The translations under genes and the position numbers were made by a program. A stretch of DNA of 64,000 nucleotides from an uncultured Ruminococcus sp. (GTDB lineage: Bacteria > Bacillota > Clostridia > Oscillospirales > Acutalibacteraceae), in the NCBI GenBank assembly GCA_900543095.1, contig UQQD01000003.1, positions 1 to 64,000 on the forward strand. Reading direction: 5' to 3'. Positions within the stretch are counted from its first letter, which is position 1. The number at the start of each line of letters is the position of its first letter. The notes under the pieces are model-generated. The model was not told where the DNA came from. It searched no databases and saw only the letters and a program-made list of their open reading frames with translations. This document shows, in pieces, positions 31,950 through 40,294 of the stretch.

Positions 31950-33008
31950 GTGCGGTTATTTAACAGTAAGGCTGATAAGTCAAAAATGGATGAAAAATCA
32001 ACAAACAAACAGATACGCCAAATCTCAAATTCAAACTCATTGTTGCTTTTGATTTTTACTGTTGCTACAACAGCGTTGGGAATATTATCAAAATATATAT
32101 CCCAAATTTCAGGTTATGGTTCAATCTGGCAGAATCCAAAATTCATCCATATAATAAAATATGTTATTGTATATCTGATTCTTATTCCGTTGTTGTTAAT
32201 AATTTTCTCAAAAACAACGGCAAAAAGAGAAAAACTGTCATACAAAAGCGTATTTAAAAAATCAGAAAAGCCGTTTGGCTGGTGCTTTAAATGGATAGTT
32301 ATCGAAATAGGTGTGAGTCAGTTTTTTGGCATTATATCAAACTATATTATTAACTTGTTTTCAAGTGTTTCTGCTGTAACAACCGATGAATTGATAACTT
32401 CAGGAAATGATATTTTCGGTATTGTGCTGTATTTTATACCTATGGTCGTTTTTGCGCCGTTTTTTGAGGAGTTGTTTTTCAGGGCATCGTTGTTAAGAAA
32501 CAGTATGGCAATGGGGCAGTGGTTCGCCGCTGTAACCACGGGATTATCATTTGGATTATGGCACGTCAACAGTTCGCAATTTGTTATGGCAACATTCAGC
32601 GGACTGTTATTGAGCCTTATTTATATCAAAACAAAATCAATTTGGGTTTGTATGGCGGGACATTCCATAAATAATATGTTTGTATATTTACTAACGGTTT
32701 CGGAATTGTATATAGATGAGATTTTAAATAGCAGGGACATTGAGTTTGTCTTGCACGCAATGTACGTTAAAAACACCTTTGCTTCGATAATCTTTACAAT
32801 TTCGGTGCTTGCTCTTATCTGCTCCTGTATATCGGGCATGGTGTTGCTGATAATTCAGTTTATCAAAAACCGAAAAAGACTTGCACTTGACAAGGGAAGA
32901 TTTCAAATAAACGCATTTAAAAAGACGGCAGTTTACTTTTGTGCGCCTGTAACTGCTATTGAGTTTATAATTATGATTTTGGAAACGCTTTCAATAAGAA
33001 TTATATAG
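31950..33008 (+). CDS. CPBP family intramembrane metalloprotease (CAAX-like)
   Basis: A 352-residue membrane protein with about eight helices. FFEELFFRASLL (about 170) is the EExxxR motif, FGLWHVN the second (FxxxH) motif, and AGHSINNMF the last; all metal and catalytic residues of the Abi/CPBP family are present. The start is uncertain: GTG 31950 is five bases after the padR stop, and ATG 31986 is an alternative. Such enzymes process membrane peptides or confer self-immunity, but no bacteriocin gene is evident beside it. Confidence 0.85.
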   Translation: MRLFNSKADKSKMDEKSTNKQIRQISNSNSLLLLIFTVATTALGILSKYISQISGYGSIWQNPKFIHIIKYVIVYLILIPLLLIIFSKTTAKREKLSYKSVFKKSEKPFGWCFKWIVIEIGVSQFFGIISNYIINLFSSVSAVTTDELITSGNDIFGIVLYFIPMVVFAPFFEELFFRASLLRNSMAMGQWFAAVTTGLSFGLWHVNSSQFVMATFSGLLLSLIYIKTKSIWVCMAGHSINNMFVYLLTVSELYIDEILNSRDIEFVLHAMYVKNTFASIIFTISVLALICSCISGMVLLIIQFIKNRKRLALDKGRFQINAFKKTAVYFCAPVTAIEFIIMILETLSIRII

Positions 33009-33017
33009 AAATACGCA

Positions 33018-33055
33018 AAACCGACGCAGGACAAAGTCACTGTGTCGGTTTTATA
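33018..33055 (+). terminator. Terminator after the CPBP gene
   Basis: CCGACGCAG (33021-33029) pairs with CTGTGTCGG (33040-33048), followed by TTTTATACTTATT. It separates the operon from convergent ychF. Confidence 0.8.
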
Positions 33056-33093
33056 CTTATTATATACACTTTTAAATCGGAGCAGGACTTGTT

Positions 33094-34188
33094 TTATACG
33101 TTGAACCTGAACAGCACAACATCGCCGTCTTTCATAACATAATCCTTGCCCTCACTGCGTACAAGTCCCTTTTCCTTTGCGGCGGTCATACTTCCGCACG
33201 CAATAAGGTCATCGTATGCAATAACCTCGGCTCTGATAAAGCCTCTTTCAAAGTCCGAATGAATTTTGCCTGCGGCCTGAGGAGCCTTCGTTCCGTTTTT
33301 GATAGTCCAGGCACGAACCTCCTGTTTGCCTGCCGTGAGATACGAAATAAGACCGAGCAGAGAGTAACATTCCTTGATAAGTCTGTCGAGTCCGCTTTCT
33401 TCAAGTCCCATATCGGCAAGGAACATTTCCTTTTCTTCCTTGTCCATATCAACTATCTCTTCTTCAATCTGAGCGCATATCGGTAATACGCCTGAGTTCT
33501 CGGCGGCGGCAATTTCCTTGACTTCACGGTAACCCTTGTTTGCTTCAAGACCGTTTGCAAAATCCTCGTCGCTCATATTTGCGGCATATATGACGGGCTT
33601 GTTGGTGAGCAGGGCAACCTCGGATAATATCGCCTTTTCATCATCGTCACACTCAACGCTTCGCGCGGGTTTTCCCGCCTCAAGAGCCTGCATAACACGT
33701 TCAAAAAGGTCGATGTCCTTTTGATATTTCTTGTCGCCCTTGAGCATTTTTTTGGTCTTGTCTATTCTGCGTTCAAGCATTTCCATATCCGACAAAACAA
33801 GCTCAAGATTTATTGTTTCAATGTCACGCTTCGGGTCAATGCTTCCCTCAACGTGGATAATGTCGTCGTTTTCAAAACAGCGCACAACGTGAACTATTGC
33901 GTCACATTCACGAATGTTTGACAAAAACTTGTTGCCCAGGCCCTCGCCCTTGGAAGCGCCTTTTACAAGTCCGGCAATATCAACAAATTCTATTGAAGCA
34001 GGAGTGTACTTGTCGGGGTCGTACATCTCGGCAAGCTTGTCAAGACGCTTGTCCGGAACGGCAACCACGCCCACATTCGGCTCAATGGTGCAAAACGGGT
34101 AGTTTGCGCTTTGCGCTCCTGCGTTTGTTATTGCATTAAAAAGTGTGCTTTTGCCGACATTCGGTAAGCCTACTATACCTAATTTCAT
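33094..34188 (-). CDS. ychF: Ribosome-binding ATPase YchF
   Basis: A 364-residue Obg-family P-loop protein. GLPNVGKSTLFNAIT is the P-loop, DIAGLVKGASKGEGLGN the switch region, and a C-terminal TGS domain (about 280-364, ending GDVVLFRFNV) is present. It prefers ATP and binds 50S ribosomes, acting in stress responses. Normal length, start ATG 34188 following GGAGGT on the minus strand. Confidence 0.96.
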   Translation of the reverse strand: MKLGIVGLPNVGKSTLFNAITNAGAQSANYPFCTIEPNVGVVAVPDKRLDKLAEMYDPDKYTPASIEFVDIAGLVKGASKGEGLGNKFLSNIRECDAIVHVVRCFENDDIIHVEGSIDPKRDIETINLELVLSDMEMLERRIDKTKKMLKGDKKYQKDIDLFERVMQALEAGKPARSVECDDDEKAILSEVALLTNKPVIYAANMSDEDFANGLEANKGYREVKEIAAAENSGVLPICAQIEEEIVDMDKEEKEMFLADMGLEESGLDRLIKECYSLLGLISYLTAGKQEVRAWTIKNGTKAPQAAGKIHSDFERGFIRAEVIAYDDLIACGSMTAAKEKGLVRSEGKDYVMKDGDVVLFRFNV

Positions 34189-34291
34189 TCTTATATTGAC
34201 CTCCTCGGAAATCCTGTTTTGACAACATAGCTCTCAATACACCTTATTGCGAATGTTTGTCTAAATGCGTGCATAAAATCTTTTGGCGTTA

Positions 34292-34349
34292 AGCTTCTTT
34301 CAAAAAGAAGCCCCAATACAGCACTATATATAATACCATAATGGGGCTT
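34292..34349 (-). terminator. Terminator for the minus-strand PspC/M48 genes
   Basis: TGGGGCTT (34342-34349) pairs with AAGCCCCA (34308-34315); on the minus strand CTTTTTG follows. An overlapping alternative 8-bp hairpin GCTTCTTT/AAAGAAGC (34293-34311) would compete with it. Confidence 0.65.
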
Positions 34350-34394
34350 TAAATTCAATCAAAAAAATTGAATTATTACATTGTTTTTATTAAA

Positions 34395-34486
34395 GCAATT
34401 CAAAACTGAGCAAGCTTCGTTTTGCTATAAGGAAGCAGAGCTTGCGACACAAACGAACTTTAACTCCTCGGAGTTTCAGAGAGAGA
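34395..34486 (-). repeat. Partial minus-oriented copy of repeat family A
   Basis: Read on the minus strand it contains TCTGAAACTCCGAGGAGTTA, TGTCGCAAGCTCTGCTTCC and a final GCTCAG. It ends exactly at the stop of the PspC gene (34487) and lacks the GC-rich hairpin. Confidence 0.62.
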
Positions 34487-34795
34487 TTATAATTCATCGT
34501 CGTATTTTAATGTGAAAATCATAATGACATAAGCTATATCTAAAAACCATCCGATAACAAAAAAGTTAGTAACAATTAGAATTATTCGTAATATCCAGGG
34601 ATTTATATTAAACTTTTCAGCAAGTCCCGCACAAATTCCTGCTATTATCTTATTTCTTTTTGTTTTATACCAACCGTTTTTGTTGTTTTTGGGAATAACA
34701 GTTTTTTCGGTATTTCCTTCACTTAATGGGTTTCCGCATTGCTTGCAAAATTTTAATCCTTCATTGTTTTCTGCTCCGCATTTTTTACAAATCAT
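34487..34795 (-). CDS. Zinc-ribbon / PspC domain membrane protein
   Basis: A 102-residue protein. Residues 1-22 form a zinc ribbon (CKKCGAEN...FCKQCGNPL) and residues 42-98 a PspC domain (NKIIAGICAGLAEKFNINPW...) with membrane helix. PspC proteins sense or answer membrane stress. It lies 19 bases after the M48 protease, which also carries a zinc ribbon, and likely shares its transcript. Confidence 0.85.
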   Translation of the reverse strand: MICKKCGAENNEGLKFCKQCGNPLSEGNTEKTVIPKNNKNGWYKTKRNKIIAGICAGLAEKFNINPWILRIILIVTNFFVIGWFLDIAYVIMIFTLKYDDEL

Positions 34796-34814
34796 TTTTT
34801 ACCTCCATGTTGTT

Positions 34815-35699
34815 TTAATAAATTTTATATCCGCAATTACCGCAAAAGACAGAACCGTTATCAATAGCGGAATTGCAATTTGGACAAATGTTAATACTTT
34901 TTTTGGGTACTCCGTTTTTGCATAATTCATCAAAATCTGAAGAGTTACACCAATCTGCAATCGAGCTTGCTCGATCGGTTAGAAATGGATGATTGGTTTC
35001 AAGTAATTGATAATACATAAGAAACTTGTTCCATCCTGATTCATTGTTAAATTCTTTAAACTCCTCTGCTTGTTTTAAAAACTCCTCTTCACTTAACTGA
35101 TCACCATATTTTAATAAACCGGAACCCAACTCTGTCATAGTTGATACAATGCTGTCCGAACCGCCCATAATATAAGCAGAAACTCTATCGGCAGAGTACT
35201 CGGAACACCTATCCCAATATAACAGAGCATATTTCAGGGCAAATTGTAAAAAGGGAATCGGCAATATATCAGCGCCTAAACCAAGAAAAAAAGAAGCCAT
35301 ACTTTTATATAAGGTGTGATGACAAGCAATATGTCCGCATTCGTGCGCAATTACAGCCGCTATGACGTCCTTAGAGCAATGATTAATTAAACCCGAGTGT
35401 AATGTTATAAACGGGGTCTTATCTCCGAAAGTGTAGGCGTTAATGGTTGGATTTTGCTCCAAATATAATTCAGGAAGAGGTATTTCCAATTTTTCGCATA
35501 TCGGAGGCAAAATATTGTAAATTTCCGGTATTTGCTTTTCCGATAATCTGATTTTCTGAGACATATTCATTACCTTATATGATCTTTCAGCAAATATTTC
35601 ATTGAATTTTCTTGTTAATAGGGGTAATGCCGGAATGTTTTCAAGAGCATTTAATGCTTGTGAATCTTTTGGATGTATGAAACAACTAAAATCTAACAT
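34815..35699 (-). CDS. M48 family metallopeptidase with C-terminal zinc ribbon
   Basis: A 294-residue protein. AAVIAHECGHIACHH (about 117-131) contains the HExxH-type zinc site in the form HECGH, and CSEYSADRVSA provides the third ligand Glu. The final 30 residues are a zinc ribbon (CPNCNSAID...FCGNCGYKIY). Only weak hydrophobic segments lie after the HECGH helix. Start ATG 35699 is supported by AAGGAGG. It resembles HtpX-like quality-control proteases; substrate unknown. A divergent XRE gene starts 147 bases away and may regulate it. Confidence 0.82.
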   Translation of the reverse strand: MLDFSCFIHPKDSQALNALENIPALPLLTRKFNEIFAERSYKVMNMSQKIRLSEKQIPEIYNILPPICEKLEIPLPELYLEQNPTINAYTFGDKTPFITLHSGLINHCSKDVIAAVIAHECGHIACHHTLYKSMASFFLGLGADILPIPFLQFALKYALLYWDRCSEYSADRVSAYIMGGSDSIVSTMTELGSGLLKYGDQLSEEEFLKQAEEFKEFNNESGWNKFLMYYQLLETNHPFLTDRASSIADWCNSSDFDELCKNGVPKKSINICPNCNSAIDNGSVFCGNCGYKIY

Positions 35700-35845
35700 A
35701 ATTTCCTCCTTATAGACTGCGCTCGACAACATATACAATTAATTTTTATTACATTGTACAACACATATCGTGGTTTGTCAACGCATTTTGTAAATTTACT
35801 AAAAATTTTTACTCTTTCCTTTTATGATAATAGAGAGGTGATTTT

Positions 35846-36184
35846 ATGAAATTCGGTGATAAACTTCGCACGTTGATAGAAGACAAGAATATTACTCAAA
35901 AGGAGTTAGCAACTAAGTTGAATATAGCGCCCTCAACCGTCAGCAGTTATGTTCAAAATACTCGTGAGCCTGACTTTGGGACCTTAAAGATAATAGCCGA
36001 CTTTTTTCAAGTCACAACCGACTATCTTCTCGGATATAAACCGAGCAATTCCAAAATAACATCACAGGAAGAGGATTTACTACGTGTGTTTCGTCAGTTG
36101 TCGCCGGAGCAAAAAGATATTTGTGTCGAGCAATGTAAAGCTTTTATCAAGGTGAGTCAAAGGAAAATCGCAAAATACCCATAA
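35846..36184 (+). CDS. XRE family transcriptional regulator
   Basis: A 112-residue protein with a Cro/CI-type helix-turn-helix at residues about 5-60 (ITQKELATKLNIAPSTVSSYVQNTREP and FFQVTTDYLLGYKP) and a short helical C-terminal half (EEDLLRVFRQLSPEQKDICVEQCK). GAGAGGTG precedes the ATG. It is divergent from the M48/PspC pair. The intergenic region is AT-rich and could hold operators for both directions. Confidence 0.88.
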   Translation: MKFGDKLRTLIEDKNITQKELATKLNIAPSTVSSYVQNTREPDFGTLKIIADFFQVTTDYLLGYKPSNSKITSQEEDLLRVFRQLSPEQKDICVEQCKAFIKVSQRKIAKYP

Positions 36185-36191
36185 AATTTAA

Positions 36192-36287
36192 GAAAGAATA
36201 ACAGTTGATTTGTATCTGCTGCCTGAAGATGCAGCTTATAAAAATCTTAGCGGGTTCGCAGGTAAGCTGTGTTTCAAAATAAAATAA
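36192..36287 (+). pseudogene. Possible remnant of a DUF6465-like C-terminus
   Basis: An open stretch without start codon encodes VDLYLLPEDAAYKNLSGFAG before a stop at 36285. This looks like the end of a DUF6465-type protein, with the rest missing. Only a fragment, so the call is weak. Confidence 0.3.
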
Positions 36288-36329
36288 CGGCTGTTCAGCC
36301 CGAACTCAATCAGGAAGCAACAGCCGTTA
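36285..36329. other. Inverted repeat in the 36185-36527 intergenic region
   Basis: TAACGGCTGTT (36285-36295) and AACAGCCGTTA (36319-36329) form a perfect 11-bp stem around 23 bases, with no U-run after it. The rest of the gap up to 36527 is AT-rich; no gene is seen. Confidence 0.6.
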
Positions 36330-36527
36330 ATCACTATATTTATGTTCGACTATGTCGGTAAATGGTAAATGGTCAATATGTTATGATACCTGATTTCATC
36401 TTTGTTCTCCTAAAAATTTCTATTTCATTACTTGCCTAATTATTGATAATATTGTATTATTAATATCAAGTTCTAAACTTCGTCGTACCGCAAATTATTT
36501 ACAGAAACAATAGAAAAGGTGATTATT

Positions 36528-36914
36528 ATGGCAGAAAATACAATTTCAAAGACGATAAAGGTTGAGGAAGAAAACCTTGCCTGCGCTATGGGAAGCGGCA
36601 GTCTTATGGTACTTGCAACTCCTGCGGTTGTTGCGCTGATGGAAAACGCCGCCGCCGAGCTTGCTCAAAAGGTTCTTAACAACGACGAACTTACAACCGT
36701 AGGCACGATGATTTCTATTGAACACACAAGCCCTACTCCTATTGGTGCAGAGGTTACCGCAACCGCAGTTCTTACCGAAAACGACGGAAGGATTTTTAAA
36801 TTTGAGGTTTTTGCAAACGATAAAAAAGGCGAGATCGCAAGGGGCACTCATACCCGCGTGAGCGTAAAGGCAGAAAAATTCCAGATGAAGGCGGACAGCA
36901 AGTTTGATGAATAA
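36528..36914 (+). CDS. Thioesterase family protein (FlK-like hotdog fold)
   Basis: A 128-residue hotdog-fold protein. The N-terminal VEEENLACAMGSGSLMVLATPAVVALMENAA and VGTMISIEHTSPTPIGAEVTATAVL segments match the fluoroacetyl-CoA thioesterase-like family, including the catalytic Glu-type residue in MENAA and the His of EHTSPTP. Start ATG 36528 follows AAAAGGTG. It is cytoplasmic and probably hydrolyses an acyl-CoA. The last codons overlap the next gene by eight bases, so they are coupled. Confidence 0.85.
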   Translation: MAENTISKTIKVEEENLACAMGSGSLMVLATPAVVALMENAAAELAQKVLNNDELTTVGTMISIEHTSPTPIGAEVTATAVLTENDGRIFKFEVFANDKKGEIARGTHTRVSVKAEKFQMKADSKFDE

Positions 36915-37563
36915 GTATAAATATGTTTTGTTCGATTTGGACGGAACTCTCAGCGAAAGTGCGGACGGTATCCGAAAATCGCTTGAATATGCGATAACTT
37001 CTCTCGGAAAACCGCTACCCGATCTTGACGACTATACTTTATATATAGGCCCTCCGCTGCTTGATACGTTCAGAAATCTTTGTCGGTTTGATGAGGAGGA
37101 CTGCCAAAAGGGACTTGTGCTGTACCGTGATTTTTACAACGCAGAGGGCAAATATCTTAACAAGCTTTATGACGGCGTAAAAGAAACTCTTGAAGCGCTG
37201 AAGCAAAGCGGCGCAAAGACTGCGGTGTGTACTTCAAAGTACGAAAAATTCGCAGAAGAAATTGTCGGGATACTCGGTATTACCGAATATTTCGACGCTG
37301 TGTGCGGTTCGACCTTTGACGGGTGCAGAAAAGACAAAAAGGATCTTATTCCGTATGCCGTATCGGCTCTCGGAGGAGATATTGAACGTGACCGCAGAAG
37401 CACGGTTATGCTCGGTGACACTTATTTTGACGCACGGGGCGCAAGGCTGAGCGGAGTTGATTTTATCGGTGTAAAATACGGCTACGGCTCGGTTGACGCT
37501 ATGAAAAACGAAGGTGCGTCAAGCTTTGCCGACAGTCCGTCGGACATATCCGAGCTTTTATGA
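36907..37563 (+). CDS. HAD family phosphatase (phosphoglycolate phosphatase-like)
   Basis: A 218-residue HAD hydrolase. DLDGTLSESADGI (about 9-21) is motif I, VCTSK the second motif, KKDLIPYA the lysine region and MLGDTYFDARGA (about 166-177) motif IV. Closest in form to GPH/PGP-type phosphatases with a helical cap. Start ATG 36907 overlaps the thioesterase end by eight bases. The substrate is unproven; phosphoglycolate or a phosphosugar are typical. Confidence 0.86.
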   Translation: MNKYKYVLFDLDGTLSESADGIRKSLEYAITSLGKPLPDLDDYTLYIGPPLLDTFRNLCRFDEEDCQKGLVLYRDFYNAEGKYLNKLYDGVKETLEALKQSGAKTAVCTSKYEKFAEEIVGILGITEYFDAVCGSTFDGCRKDKKDLIPYAVSALGGDIERDRRSTVMLGDTYFDARGARLSGVDFIGVKYGYGSVDAMKNEGASSFADSPSDISELL

Positions 37564-37630
37564 TGACAAACAAACATTTTAGTAAATCCTTCGACATATA
37601 CTATATTAATATGTATGCGGAGGTTTTGAA

Positions 37631-38101
37631 ATGTTTGTTTACAATATGAGGATAAAACCCTCAAAAAAGCTGATATTGGTTTTTGCTGTTGCGTCGGCGG
37701 TAATTGCGGTGATTTGCATAGCCTGTATGGTGATATCCCAAAGCAAGATGCCCGAAACGGCAACCTGCGATGAGCTGGGAGAATATTCGCTTTGTGCCGA
37801 AACCGCCGAGGAGCAGTGTTCGTTTTTGGAGCAATTCGGTTTAAATCCGGATTTTGGCGGCAGACAGGTAACGGAGATTACGATACCTAATAATTTTAAT
37901 ACGGTCTATAACGAATACAACAGCCTGCAAAAAACCATTGGATTTGACCTTGGCAAATACAAGGGCAAAATTGTTGATATGGTGACGTATCCGCTCAAAA
38001 ATTCCGATGAAAAAGCTGTTTTGCTCGTTTACAGAGGAACGGTTATCGGCGGACATATTACAAACGGAGAATACGGCGGAGAAAACAAGCCGTTGATTTA
38101 G
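37631..38101 (+). CDS. DUF4830 domain-containing membrane-anchored protein
   Basis: A 156-residue protein with one N-terminal membrane helix (about 14-36) and an extracytoplasmic DUF4830 domain (about 60-150) marked by FLEQFGLNPD, TIPNNFNTVYNEYNSLQKTI and GFDLGKYKGKIV. GCGGAGG precedes the ATG. The family is of unknown function and found in Clostridia. The stop overlaps into the start region of the pseudouridine synthase gene (one base apart), so they probably share an mRNA. Confidence 0.8.
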   Translation: MFVYNMRIKPSKKLILVFAVASAVIAVICIACMVISQSKMPETATCDELGEYSLCAETAEEQCSFLEQFGLNPDFGGRQVTEITIPNNFNTVYNEYNSLQKTIGFDLGKYKGKIVDMVTYPLKNSDEKAVLLVYRGTVIGGHITNGEYGGENKPLI

Positions 38102-38102
38102 T

Positions 38103-38825
38103 ATGGAAAGACTTGACAAATTGCTTTCGCAGGGCGGATTCGGAAGCCGCAGGGACGTGCAAAAGCTGATAAGAAGCGGAAAAGTGAAAATTAACGGCGA
38201 GGTCTGTAAAGTTCCAGACAAAAAGGCGGATGCAGATCTTGATATGATCACCGTAAACGGACAAGCCGCAAGCTGTGAAAAATACGTTTATATTATGATG
38301 AACAAGCCTGCGGGGGTGGTGTCTGCCACCGAGGATAAAAACGACAGGACGGTAATTGACATTTTGCCTAAGGAAATGAGGCGCAGCGGACTTTTTCCGG
38401 CAGGACGTCTTGACAAGGATACCGAGGGGCTGTTGATAATAACAAACGACGGCGATTTTGCCCACAAAATGCTGTCGCCGAAAAAGCACGTTGAAAAAAC
38501 ATATATTGCCGAGCTTGATAAAGAGATCGACGAACAAACGGTAAAGCGGTTTAAAGAGGGTATAATATTTGCAGACGGAACAAAATGTATGCCTGCAAAG
38601 CTTGAAATAAAGCCGAACAGCGGCAAAAAAACAGGAATTGTGACAATTTGCGAGGGCAAATTTCATCAAGTTAAAAAGATGTTTATATCTTGTGGAATAA
38701 AAGTTGTGCATCTTGAACGAATTTCAATTGGAAGATTATACCTTGACAGCAATTTGCCTATAGGAAGCTGCAAAATGATGACAAATTTAGATAAAGAGTT
38801 AGTTTTTATCGGCAATATACACTAA
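38103..38825 (+). CDS. Pseudouridine synthase, RsuA/RluB family
   Basis: A 240-residue rRNA modification enzyme. Residues 1-60 are an S4 RNA-binding domain (RLDKLLSQGGFGSRRDVQKL) and the catalytic domain has PAGRLDKDTEGLLIITNDG (about 99-117) with the active Asp. The length fits RsuA (16S U516), although RluB-type activity on 23S rRNA cannot be excluded. It starts one base after the DUF4830 stop. Confidence 0.9.
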   Translation: MERLDKLLSQGGFGSRRDVQKLIRSGKVKINGEVCKVPDKKADADLDMITVNGQAASCEKYVYIMMNKPAGVVSATEDKNDRTVIDILPKEMRRSGLFPAGRLDKDTEGLLIITNDGDFAHKMLSPKKHVEKTYIAELDKEIDEQTVKRFKEGIIFADGTKCMPAKLEIKPNSGKKTGIVTICEGKFHQVKKMFISCGIKVVHLERISIGRLYLDSNLPIGSCKMMTNLDKELVFIGNIH

Positions 38826-38977
38826 AAACAGACTTAGTTTTTTATTGGGTGTTGAAATTTAATAAAATATCGTCATAATATTTAGTTAAAATCAGTATAG
38901 TAAAATTTTGTCCGAAGTGGTATATTATTAATAATATAAAGTATTGTTACTTTATTGGAAAACTGGAGGTATTTATA

Positions 38978-40087
38978 ATGGCAGATGTATCATTGAAACA
39001 CGTTTACAAAGTCTATGACGGCGGTGTAACGGCTGTAACGGATTTTAATCTTGAAATTGCAGACAAAGAGTTTATTATTCTCGTTGGTCCTTCGGGCTGC
39101 GGTAAATCAACTACATTAAGAATGATCGCAGGTCTTGAGGATATTTCAAAGGGTGAGTTGTATATCGGCGGAGTCCTTTCAAACGACATTGCACCTAAGG
39201 ACAGAGATATTGCAATGGTTTTCCAAAACTATGCTCTTTATCCTCATATGACCGTTTATGATAATATGGCGTTTGGTCTGAAGCTCAGAAAAACTCCAAA
39301 GGAGGAAATTAAGCGCAGAGTTGAAGAGGCTGCCCGTATTCTCGGAATCGAACAGTATCTTGACAGAAAGCCAAAGGCTCTTTCCGGCGGACAAAGACAG
39401 CGTGTTGCTCTTGGTCGTGCTATTGTACGAAATCCAAAGGTATTCCTTCTTGACGAACCGCTTTCAAACCTTGACGCAAAGCTTCGTGCTCAGATGCGTA
39501 CGGAGATTTCAAAGATTTATCAGCGTCTCGGCACGACGTTTATCTATGTAACCCACGACCAGACGGAAGCTATGACAATGGGTACAAGAATTGTTGTAAT
39601 GAAAGACGGCTTTATTCAGCAGGTTGACACACCTCAGCACCTTTATGATCTGCCCTGCAATATGTTCGTAGCAGGTTTTATCGGTTCACCTCAGATGAAC
39701 TTTATCAACGCAACCGTTGAAAAGTCAGGTTCCGATTATACACTTAACTTTGATAAATACAAGGTTCCAGTGCCGTCCGACAAGACTGCAAACGGTGTGC
39801 TGGATCCGTATGTAGGCAAAGAGGTAGTATTCGGTATTCGTCCGGAACACGTTCACGACGAACCCGAAGAGCTTGAAAAGGCAAAGATTAAGTTTGAAGC
39901 AAATGTAGACGTAACCGAGCTTATGGGTGCTGAAATCTATCTTTATGTAAATATAAGCGGTATTCCGCTTACCGCTCGTGTTGAGCCTACATCAAAAGCT
40001 CAGCCCGGTGACAATATCCAGATTACATTCAGTACCGAAAAGATTCATATCTTTGACAAGGACACTGAACAGACAATCACAAACTGA
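38978..40087 (+). CDS. msmX: Sugar ABC transporter ATPase, MsmX/UgpC type
   Basis: A 369-residue ATPase of the CUT1 (MalK-like) group. GPSGCGKSTTLRMIAGLE is Walker A, LSGGQRQRVALGRAIVR the signature, VFLLDEPLSNLDAKLR Walker B, and residues about 240-365 form the OB-fold regulatory/MalK-type domain. No sugar permease or binding-protein genes lie alongside. In Firmicutes such stand-alone ATPases energise several sugar importers. Start ATG 38978 follows TGGAGG. Confidence 0.9.
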   Translation: MADVSLKHVYKVYDGGVTAVTDFNLEIADKEFIILVGPSGCGKSTTLRMIAGLEDISKGELYIGGVLSNDIAPKDRDIAMVFQNYALYPHMTVYDNMAFGLKLRKTPKEEIKRRVEEAARILGIEQYLDRKPKALSGGQRQRVALGRAIVRNPKVFLLDEPLSNLDAKLRAQMRTEISKIYQRLGTTFIYVTHDQTEAMTMGTRIVVMKDGFIQQVDTPQHLYDLPCNMFVAGFIGSPQMNFINATVEKSGSDYTLNFDKYKVPVPSDKTANGVLDPYVGKEVVFGIRPEHVHDEPEELEKAKIKFEANVDVTELMGAEIYLYVNISGIPLTARVEPTSKAQPGDNIQITFSTEKIHIFDKDTEQTITN

Positions 40088-40102
40088 TAGCATAACAATT
40101 TT

Positions 40103-40131
40103 CAGGCTGCCGAAAGGCAGCCTGTTTTTTA
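40103..40131 (+). terminator. Terminator after msmX
   Basis: CAGGCTGCC (40103-40111), GAAA tetraloop, GGCAGCCTG (40116-40124), TTTTTT. A textbook intrinsic terminator. Confidence 0.95.
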
Positions 40132-40207
40132 TGCAGTCTTATTGCAGTGCCGCTGACTAATCGGCGGGACTGATGCAGCAACAAAAAGGAATTTATACAA
40201 CATTTTT

Positions 40208-40274
40208 CCGTTGAGCGAAAAAAAACGACCGTTGACCGAAATTTACTGAAATTTAAAATTCGGTATGATATAAT
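40208..40274 (+). promoter_or_regulatory. Promoter with two direct repeats, likely LytTR operator
   Basis: CCGTTGAGCGAAA (40208-40220) and CCGTTGACCGAAA (40229-40241) are spaced 21 bases start to start, two helical turns, upstream of TATAAT at 40269-40274 and a weak -35 (CTGAAA, 40246). Paired direct repeats with a CCGTT core fit known LytTR sites and an activator-dependent promoter. Confidence 0.65.
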
Positions 40275-40294
40275 TATGATGCTGAGGTGAGGGA

